The notes under the pieces: generated by a model
What the model saw: only the letters and a program-made list of their open reading frames with translations
The model's database searches: none
Told to the model about the DNA's origin: nothing
Part shown: positions 5,886 through 11,404 of the stretch, piece by piece
How positions within the stretch are numbered: position 1 is the first letter of the stretch
Layout of the letters: every line of letters starts with the position of its first letter
Made by a program: the position numbers and the translations under genes
NCBI GenBank assembly: GCA_937894165.1
Contig: CALCSX010000397.1
Span: 1 to 11,404, forward strand
From: an uncultured Saprospiraceae bacterium
Lineage (GTDB): Bacteria > Bacteroidota > Bacteroidia > Chitinophagales > Saprospiraceae
Length of the DNA stretch: 11,404 nucleotides
Reading direction: 5' to 3'

Positions 5886-6926
5886 TTAGGAAATGACTTC
5901 ATATACAGTAATAGGATTCTTTTTATTTTTCATGGTGATACTCCCCAATTCTTTACATAGAAAGGCCTCCTTAATCATTTCGTAACATGAGTCGGTGATA
6001 ATAATTTGATTTTCCTTTGCGGCATCCTGCAAGCGGGCTGCAATATTTACATTGTCACCTATCACTGTGTAATCAAGTCGTTTCAAACTGGCAGAGCCAA
6101 TATTTCCACTTATCATCTCTCCGCTTTTTATACCTATCGAAACCTTTGGTTCAAAACCTTGTGCAAGATCATTTTTCGGAATACCATTTACGGCATTTCG
6201 AACCGCTAATGATGCATCGATTGCTCTATCCAAATGATATTCTCCCCTGAAAACAGCCATAATAGCATCGCCCATGAACTTGTCGATTAACCCTTCATGC
6301 GCAATAATCTCCTTTACCATTATATCAAAATAACTATTAATTAATTTTACCACGGTATCCGCCGGTGTGGTCTCACTGAATTTTGTAAAACCACAAAGAT
6401 CGACGAAAATCACTGTGGCCTCTATTGTTTCATTGACCATTAATGATGATTCAAACTCTCGACTGCTCATAAAATTTAAAACATTGGCATCGACATACAT
6501 TTTCAGGATGTTATTTTCCTTGATAGCCTGCAGCGTTTCCTTGATTTGATTACTATATTTTATGGTCTTTTCTATAGTAATATGTAAATCCTGAAAATTA
6601 ATGGGTTTAGTAATAAAGTCGAACGCGCCTCGGTTCATCGCCACACGGATGTTCTCCATATCTCCATAGGCAGATACAATAATGGATTTCAAAAGAGGCT
6701 TTAAATCATTCAGTTTGGTTAGTAGCGTCAAGCCATCCATTTCAGGCATATTGATGTCACTTAGCACTATATCTACATCAGGTTCTTCATTTAATTTCTC
6801 TAAAGCAAGAACGCCATTTAAAGCAAAATGGAATTCGTATTCCTTCTCGCGAATTTGTTTGCGAAACTTTTGTTTGATCAAAGTCTCCAAATCCGCTTCA
6901 TCATCGACAACAAGTATTTTTATCAT
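5886..6926 (-). CDS. Response regulator with class III nucleotide cyclase output (REC-cyclase)
   Basis: 346 residues. REC domain 1-120: acidic pair D8/D9, phospho-acceptor D57 in LSDINMPEMDGL, S85 and K107. A helical linker (about 121-165) leads to a class III cyclase domain (about 167-346). Catalytic residues appear complete: metal-binding D176 (VDLCGFTKFS) and D220 (GDAIMAVF), substrate-specifying K216 (DKFMGD) and T287 (DYTVIGD), and transition-state N294 and R298 (VNIAARL). The Lys/Thr pair is the arrangement of bacterial adenylate cyclases such as Anabaena CyaB1, so ATP to cAMP is the simplest prediction; cCMP or cUMP synthesis, as in Pycsar, would need testing. It probably works as a soluble dimer controlled by phosphorylation. 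Its ATG overlaps the stop of the upstream REC gene (ATGA), and the Pycsar-type effector gene follows 27 bp downstream. Confidence 0.9.
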   Translation of the reverse strand: MIKILVVDDEADLETLIKQKFRKQIREKEYEFHFALNGVLALEKLNEEPDVDIVLSDINMPEMDGLTLLTKLNDLKPLLKSIIVSAYGDMENIRVAMNRGAFDFITKPINFQDLHITIEKTIKYSNQIKETLQAIKENNILKMYVDANVLNFMSSREFESSLMVNETIEATVIFVDLCGFTKFSETTPADTVVKLINSYFDIMVKEIIAHEGLIDKFMGDAIMAVFRGEYHLDRAIDASLAVRNAVNGIPKNDLAQGFEPKVSIGIKSGEMISGNIGSASLKRLDYTVIGDNVNIAARLQDAAKENQIIITDSCYEMIKEAFLCKELGSITMKNKKNPITVYEVIS

Positions 6927-7300
6927 TGTAAAGTGGATTTAAGTTTCTGTTTTAATAGTTCAAAGTCCAAGGGCTTCGTCAAAAAATCATTGGCTCCCAG
7001 TTCCTTAGCCATATTGTAATTTTCTGCATCCCCATAGGCTGTAATCATCATCACAGTCGGAGGTGGTTGAGGATATTTCTGCATAATTTGTTTCAGAAGC
7101 TCCAGACCACTCATTCCCGGCATGTTGATGTCAGATAAAATTAGCACCGCTTCATGTTGATTAGTATTTAAAAAATCCAATGCCTCCTCCCCGGAAAAAG
7201 CAAATATAAATTCAATTTCATTCCTTTTAATCTCTTTTCGAAACCTCTGCTCGAATAGTAATTTGATATCCTTTTCATCGTCAACAACTAAAATTTTCAT
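6923..7300 (-). CDS. Single-domain response regulator (CheY-like REC)
   Basis: 125 residues consisting of a receiver domain only. Acidic pocket D7/D8, phospho-acceptor D57 in ILSDINMPGMSGLELL, switch T87 in MMITAYGD, and invariant K109 in FLTKPLD are all present. It has no output domain, so it acts by protein contact, as a phosphate sink, or as an intermediate in a relay. Its sequence is strikingly close to the REC part of the next gene (ILVVDDE, RFRKEIK versus KFRKQIR, LSDINMP), pointing to tandem duplication and probably a shared kinase. ATGA overlaps couple it to the histidine kinase upstream (7297-7300) and the REC-cyclase downstream (6923-6926). Confidence 0.93.
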   Translation of the reverse strand: MKILVVDDEKDIKLLFEQRFRKEIKRNEIEFIFAFSGEEALDFLNTNQHEAVLILSDINMPGMSGLELLKQIMQKYPQPPPTVMMITAYGDAENYNMAKELGANDFLTKPLDFELLKQKLKSTLQ

Positions 7301-9456
7301 GACTCTGCTGTTTTTGGCAATACAATAATAAATGTAGTTCCTTCGCTTTCCTTAGATTCGACCTTGAATTCACCCCCATGTTCCTTCACTATATCATAAC
7401 TTAGAGAAAGACCAAGACCTGTCCCCTGCCCAGTCGGCTTGGTTGTAAAAAAGGGTTGAAAAATTTTCTCGACAAGAAGTTTTGGAATGCCTATCCCGTT
7501 GTCCTCCACTCTGATTTCTATTTTGTCTTTCAGTTTCTTGGTCCGCAAAGTCACCGTTGGAACATATTTTGGCTCTGCCTCTGCTTTCTCTCCCTCCAAT
7601 TTGCTCCGTTCTGTTGTAGCATAAAAGGCATTCGTCAATAAATTCAAAATTACCCGACCCATATCCTGAGGTATAATGCTTATTTTTTCGATATTCGGGT
7701 CAAGATCCGTTACCATGGTAGCATTGAAGGTCTTGTCCTTAGCTCTTAAACCATGGTAACTCAACCTAAAATATTCATCACATAGCGCATTTATATCTAC
7801 AAGTTCCTTCACGGCATTGCTGCGCCGACTGTGCTGAAGCATACCCTTCACTATTCCATCAGCCCGCTTGCCGTGGTGGGTAATTTTATCTAAATTCTGA
7901 ACTATATCCTCAGCAATTTCGAAAGCTTCTTCATTATTGCCCATCTTCAGTTCCTCCACCATCTCTTGCAATAATTCTCTACTTACTTCACTGAAATTAT
8001 TGACAAAATTCAAAGGGTTCTGAATCTCGTGAGCTATCCCGGCAGTGAGTTCCCCCAAAGAAGCCATCTTTTCGGAGTGGATGAGTTGCGATTGCGTGGC
8101 TTTCAAATCTTGTAGTGCTTGTTCTACCTTATTTGTTTGCATTTGCAATTCTATCGTCCGTTCATTCACCATCACTTCCAGTCTCAAATTCTCCTCACGC
8201 AATAATTTTTCATTTTCACTTTTTAAGATTCTTATTTTTGCGGCTATCGCTAAGGAAAATAGTATTGCTTGAATTGCTATACTAATTAATAAGTTGTTGT
8301 GAGTAAACCAACTGTAATTTATATTTCCACTTGCATATAACAATAAATATGGAATAGACAAAAACGCAGGAAGATAGGCAATTAAATATACTATAGCAGG
8401 TTTAAAATTCTCCCTTACCCTAATGAGACCCACAACGAGTAGAAATGGTGCTGAAAAAGCCGAAGTAATTATTGCAAGTTGCTCCAATATCGGAATCATG
8501 AGTAAAGCAAAAACTGCTGAAGAGGCAAACATTATAGTCAGGATGAGAAAAATTCTACTTATTATAGGATGACTTTTTTTGCTGATATTCAAAAATACAT
8601 AGCTAAACCAATTACTAAAAATAGCTGTGAAAGGAGGAATTAAATTGAATATTATATGATTCCATTTAAGATTTTCAAAGTATATTACTGAATGTAATAA
8701 TCCTGAAAAAGCACTTACCTGTAGTAATAAAAACGTCATGTAAACACCGAGAAGTAAATAAATCTTTTCAGTTATCCTAATATAAAATAATAAATGATAT
8801 AAAACAACACATAATATTATCCCTAACAGAATACCTTCTAAAATAAAACTTCTGTGACTTCTGAGCAACAATGTTTTGGAGGACATGATTCGGGCGGGAA
8901 AAGCTTTATAATTAATCCTGTTAACCTTCAGTAAATAAGTCTGATCCTCATTGATCCCAATTTTTAAATCAAAAATTTCCAAAGGATAATTTAAAAACTT
9001 TTCCCTTTTGGGTGTAAATACCCCTCCTTTCGAAATTAATGTGGCATTGGATTGCTCTATAAGGTATAAATCAATTTCAAAATTCTGTAAAACCGGCAGA
9101 GTAAGGTATAGGGGTTCAATTTTAGTATTTACCTTAAACACAAACCAATAATCATATATTCCCCGTGAATCCATATCCAGATCCGGTGATTTAAAATCAT
9201 TAAAAAGATGAATTTTACTAATTATGTCCTCTACTTTCGATTTCGCCTCTGTCCTGAACATTTTTGATTTCCCTAACAACTCATAAGCCTCCCTGCCCTC
9301 CTTGTTGACCTCAATTATGGGAAGGTCAACCATATGTTGAGCAATAGATTCATTCGAACAACTGAAAAATATGAAAAAAAGCATTACATAAACCAAACAT
9401 TTATATTTAATGACATTGATTTCAAAAATCCCTTCTTTTTCCATTTTTAGAATCAT
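7297..9456 (-). CDS. 7TMR-DISM sensor histidine kinase
   Basis: 719 residues. An N-terminal signal sequence (about 18-40, ending SIAQ, with an FFSC stretch that could instead be a weak lipobox) leads to an extracytoplasmic beta-rich domain (about 41-200) like the 7TMR-DISM extracellular domain, containing YDYWFVFKV and PLYLTLP. About seven TM helices follow (roughly 203-408), then a coiled coil (about 411-465), a HisKA domain with phospho-acceptor H476 in AHEIQNPLNFVNNFSE, and a HATPase_c domain: N609 (LNLLTNAFYAT), D652 in EDNGIGIP, and GQGTGLGLSLSYDIV. DISM kinases are thought to sense carbohydrates or other small ligands outside the inner membrane; the ligand here is unknown. Adjacent receiver genes coupled by ATGA overlap are the obvious phosphorylation targets. 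A second in-frame Met at residue 5 is an alternative start; the overlap with the upstream stop favours either. Confidence 0.92.
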   Translation of the reverse strand: MILKMEKEGIFEINVIKYKCLVYVMLFFIFFSCSNESIAQHMVDLPIIEVNKEGREAYELLGKSKMFRTEAKSKVEDIISKIHLFNDFKSPDLDMDSRGIYDYWFVFKVNTKIEPLYLTLPVLQNFEIDLYLIEQSNATLISKGGVFTPKREKFLNYPLEIFDLKIGINEDQTYLLKVNRINYKAFPARIMSSKTLLLRSHRSFILEGILLGIILCVVLYHLLFYIRITEKIYLLLGVYMTFLLLQVSAFSGLLHSVIYFENLKWNHIIFNLIPPFTAIFSNWFSYVFLNISKKSHPIISRIFLILTIMFASSAVFALLMIPILEQLAIITSAFSAPFLLVVGLIRVRENFKPAIVYLIAYLPAFLSIPYLLLYASGNINYSWFTHNNLLISIAIQAILFSLAIAAKIRILKSENEKLLREENLRLEVMVNERTIELQMQTNKVEQALQDLKATQSQLIHSEKMASLGELTAGIAHEIQNPLNFVNNFSEVSRELLQEMVEELKMGNNEEAFEIAEDIVQNLDKITHHGKRADGIVKGMLQHSRRSNAVKELVDINALCDEYFRLSYHGLRAKDKTFNATMVTDLDPNIEKISIIPQDMGRVILNLLTNAFYATTERSKLEGEKAEAEPKYVPTVTLRTKKLKDKIEIRVEDNGIGIPKLLVEKIFQPFFTTKPTGQGTGLGLSLSYDIVKEHGGEFKVESKESEGTTFIIVLPKTAES

Positions 9457-10121
9457 GAACTTACTATTTGAGGAGCATTTTTACCTTGATGGGCCTGAAT
9501 GATATAAATTATATTTAATATAAAGACAGCTACCGTGAGTAATTGTAAAAAATGCGAGTCCGGATGATGCATAAATACGAAAACACTCATCAATGTATTC
9601 CCTAGAAACTTTGTCCAGGCAACGCTTTTTGTTGCTATCAAACCTGGCGCTTTTCTCGTTGCATTAAATACAAATAAGGAAGCCATTACGACTGTTATCA
9701 TGTAGGCAGAAGTCGTTCCCATCTTCGTATCCAAACCTTCTATTTCAAAGAAATAAAATACCGGAATCCACCACACAACTAATAATAACATAAATGGTAG
9801 AAATTTCTTCCCAAATAAATCCCTTGACATCTGTGAAGCCCCGTATTTTATAGCAAAATAAAATATAAACACATCCATAAAAAACCACACCCGCAGTCCC
9901 CATTCAAAAATTACACCCAAATCCGTAAAAAGTAAAAAAGCCCACGCAAATTCCCAGGCTATATTGGAAGCAACAGCCAAAAACGGCATCTCCATCTTCT
10001 TGTGTCGAATAGCATTTCTGATAATTATAAAATAAGCAATATTCCAGAAAATCGTCCCGGCAAGCAAAAATGAAATTTCCGCAATTGAATAGGTTTCGAG
10101 ATTTATCAAAGGATAATCCAT
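9453..10121 (-). CDS. Pyr4-like transmembrane terpene cyclase homologue
   Basis: 222 residues with about seven hydrophobic helices (roughly 12-34, 46-66, 74-93, 107-125, 136-153, 167-184, 190-209) and no soluble domain. The segment MEMPFLAVASNIAWEFAWAF (43-62) matches the hallmark of Pyr4/PaxB-type integral-membrane terpene cyclases (small/hydrophobic, Asn, Ala, Trp-Glu), with E57 at the place of the essential Glu of Pyr4. In fungi these enzymes protonate epoxidised meroterpenoids to start ring closure. The second acid of Pyr4, an Asp in the last helix, appears to be N203 here (AVFILNIIYIIQ), so activity may differ. I infer family from motif and topology; no substrate can be named. The ATG overlaps the stop of the DUF2236 gene (TAATG) and its own stop overlaps the kinase start (ATGA). 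Confidence 0.68.
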   Translation of the reverse strand: MDYPLINLETYSIAEISFLLAGTIFWNIAYFIIIRNAIRHKKMEMPFLAVASNIAWEFAWAFLLFTDLGVIFEWGLRVWFFMDVFIFYFAIKYGASQMSRDLFGKKFLPFMLLLVVWWIPVFYFFEIEGLDTKMGTTSAYMITVVMASLFVFNATRKAPGLIATKSVAWTKFLGNTLMSVFVFMHHPDSHFLQLLTVAVFILNIIYIIQAHQGKNAPQIVSS

Positions 10122-11398
10122 TATCTTTTAATTTTGGCAGGTTTAAAATTAAAATCCATCCTCAGTGATTTGGGCAAATAAAATGTGATAATATTTGACT
10201 TAGTCATTCGTTTCACCAAATATAATGACATCACTTTTGTAAACCCTTGTAAGACCATGGCGAAAACCAATGAATGATCCAATTTTTCCATTATCCAGGT
10301 CATCCGCTTAATTTTACGCTTCAGTTTTTCCACCCTGCCCTCTTCCGCAACCGGAACATCAAGCATATTAGAAATATCTTCACCCATCATCATTCGGAAC
10401 ATCGCAACATTGTTTTCAGGGCTCATCATTTTAGATGAGGTGTTCTGATAAACCAATAAGGCATGCATCAATTCAGTACTTTGGACACTCTTGCCTTTCT
10501 GATGATCTAAAATTGCATAACCCAAGGTCAAGGCATCTTCAGAATTTTGTGGAATAATATCATCATCCAAGCCAATAATATGACCAACAACTCTCCAACA
10601 ATGGATGTACGCCTCCTTCTCTACCGGCTCCAGCTCGATGCCGATAGTCTCTAGACCCTCAATGATTAGAGATGAAAAGGACATTAAAGTTCCTGCCATA
10701 TCCTCTTGATTGATTGGCTCCCCATATTGCTCGCTATCCCAGTTTTTCTCGCGTAAATAATGTCTTATTACAGCGTGAATTAATCTCACCTTTTGGGCAG
10801 CTACCATGCCACTCCCTCTGTGCTTCAAACCTCCCGGGGTCATTGCTTCCATTACAAATAATGCCGTCTCTGCGATTCTTCGTGAAAAGGTCTCCATTGA
10901 TCCGTGCTGTTCATTTAACCTGGCTGTCTTATGAAGTACCTCAGCTCCATGGGCACAGGCGTAGCATTCCGGTAATGATTTAAATGATAATAATATGCTT
11001 ATCCAAATCCCGTGACGAATATAGATTTGCTGTCCCAAATCTATCAAATCCTGATCTGCCCAGTCCGGTAAAACTGCGGATTTAGCAAAATATTCCTTTA
11101 TTTCTATGGGTGCATCATCGGGAATTTTGTCGGAGTCTTTGGTGATCATTTCGAAAAGATGATTCACTTTAATCAGTTCCTTCTTGCTCATGATCTCCCT
11201 GACCGTCTCATCGGCTAAACTATCTGTTTGTTTTCGTTTGGCATCCAAAAATTCTGAAGTCCATTTTTCCTGAGAACCCTTCGGTATAAATTTTAATTTA
11301 TCTAATGCCCTCCTTTTTAGAAGTTTATATCTAATCACATAAATTATCGATGCTAATACAAATAAGCCTAATATACCATATATAATGATAGCTATCAT
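10121..11398 (-). CDS. MpaB/Lcp-type heme-dependent oxygenase domain protein (DUF2236)
   Basis: 425 residues; an N-terminal TM helix (about 2-22) anchors a large helical domain of the rubber-oxygenase/MpaB family (PF09995, DUF2236). The domain runs from about 100 to 330 and shows PDWADQDLIDLGQQIYIRHG (111-130), SLPECYACAHGAEVL (141-155), R174 and T178 in RRIAET, and H208 and R212 in VRLIHAVIRHY. Spacing R174/T178/H208/R212 equals that of Lcp rubber oxygenase R164/T168/H198/R202 as I recall it, where the His is the heme axial ligand. Lcp cleaves isoprenoid double bonds and MpaB shortens meroterpenoid chains at the ER membrane, so a polyprenyl-type lipid is a plausible substrate (inference). 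The next gene overlaps by one base. Only six bases precede the ATG, so the frame might begin further upstream, outside the window. Confidence 0.82.
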   Translation of the reverse strand: MIAIIIYGILGLFVLASIIYVIRYKLLKRRALDKLKFIPKGSQEKWTSEFLDAKRKQTDSLADETVREIMSKKELIKVNHLFEMITKDSDKIPDDAPIEIKEYFAKSAVLPDWADQDLIDLGQQIYIRHGIWISILLSFKSLPECYACAHGAEVLHKTARLNEQHGSMETFSRRIAETALFVMEAMTPGGLKHRGSGMVAAQKVRLIHAVIRHYLREKNWDSEQYGEPINQEDMAGTLMSFSSLIIEGLETIGIELEPVEKEAYIHCWRVVGHIIGLDDDIIPQNSEDALTLGYAILDHQKGKSVQSTELMHALLVYQNTSSKMMSPENNVAMFRMMMGEDISNMLDVPVAEEGRVEKLKRKIKRMTWIMEKLDHSLVFAMVLQGFTKVMSLYLVKRMTKSNIITFYLPKSLRMDFNFKPAKIKR

Positions 11399-11404
11399 AA
11401 ATAC

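Noticed and set aside
5283..6926. Calling the locus a complete canonical anti-phage Pycsar system
   Set aside because: The cyclase has an adenylate-type substrate pocket and a REC domain, and the pair sits inside a two-component operon; the evidence supports only a Pycsar-like pairing.
6682..6942. An 86-codon + strand Ser/Phe/Lys-rich frame opposite the REC-cyclase gene
   Set aside because: Its composition is that of the reverse complement of an AT-rich receiver gene; the opposite strand has intact catalytic motifs.
10714..10983. An 89-codon + strand frame opposite the DUF2236 gene
   Set aside because: It runs antisense through the heme-binding region of a well-supported gene, and its product shows no recognisable pattern.
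1..11404. CRISPR arrays, tRNA or rRNA genes, insertion sequences or transposases
   Set aside because: I found no repeat-spacer array, no tRNA-like fold, no rRNA-like stretch and no transposase motifs on either strand.

Overview
This AT-rich window looks like a chromosome segment from a member of the Bacteroidota, most likely the Cytophagales. The reasons are family content (a DUF6122 membrane protein, a 7TMR-DISM histidine kinase, signal peptides ending in Ala-Gln or Ser-Gln), the near absence of Shine-Dalgarno sequences before starts, and the codon use. The genus cannot be fixed from the sequence alone.

The left part (1-4712) is read from the + strand. It opens with the likely last codons of a GC-richer gene (1-57) and a short stretch without a convincing gene. 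Then comes a co-directional run: a YrbL-like kinase-fold protein (304-882), a class I SAM-dependent methyltransferase (933-1670) and a DUF6122 membrane protein (1689-2012) that ends in a hairpin. Three stand-alone genes for envelope or secreted proteins follow: a protein made almost entirely of three 40-residue Trp-rich repeats (2193-2600), a lipoprotein-like protein with a cysteine-rich tail (2866-3459), and a predicted alpha/alpha-barrel protein (3594-4712) whose natural ATG appears to be cut off by an in-frame TAG in its signal/anchor sequence.

The right part (4727-11398) is read from the - strand, converging on the first. In transcription order it holds an MpaB/Lcp-type heme oxygenase (DUF2236), a Pyr4-like integral-membrane terpene cyclase homologue, a 7TMR-DISM sensor histidine kinase, a single-domain response regulator, a response regulator fused to a class III nucleotide cyclase, a three-TM DUF5706/Pycsar-type effector, and finally a small secreted DUF1579-like protein. 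The first five genes are joined by start/stop overlaps (one TAATG, three ATGA), so they are very probably one transcript with coupled translation. The effector follows after 27 bp and the last gene after a further 46 bp.

The most interesting reading is that this operon is one system. A membrane oxygenase/cyclase pair of the kind used in meroterpenoid chemistry would make or modify an isoprenoid-like membrane molecule. The DISM kinase would sense a related signal and phosphorylate two closely related receiver domains, one of which drives a cyclase. The cyclic nucleotide would then act on the Pycsar-type membrane effector. The cyclase keeps the Lys/Thr pair expected for ATP, so cAMP rather than cCMP or cUMP is the simplest prediction. 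This would make the locus a phosphorelay-controlled relative of Pycsar rather than a textbook anti-phage Pycsar system. The individual domains are well supported; the joint function is inference.
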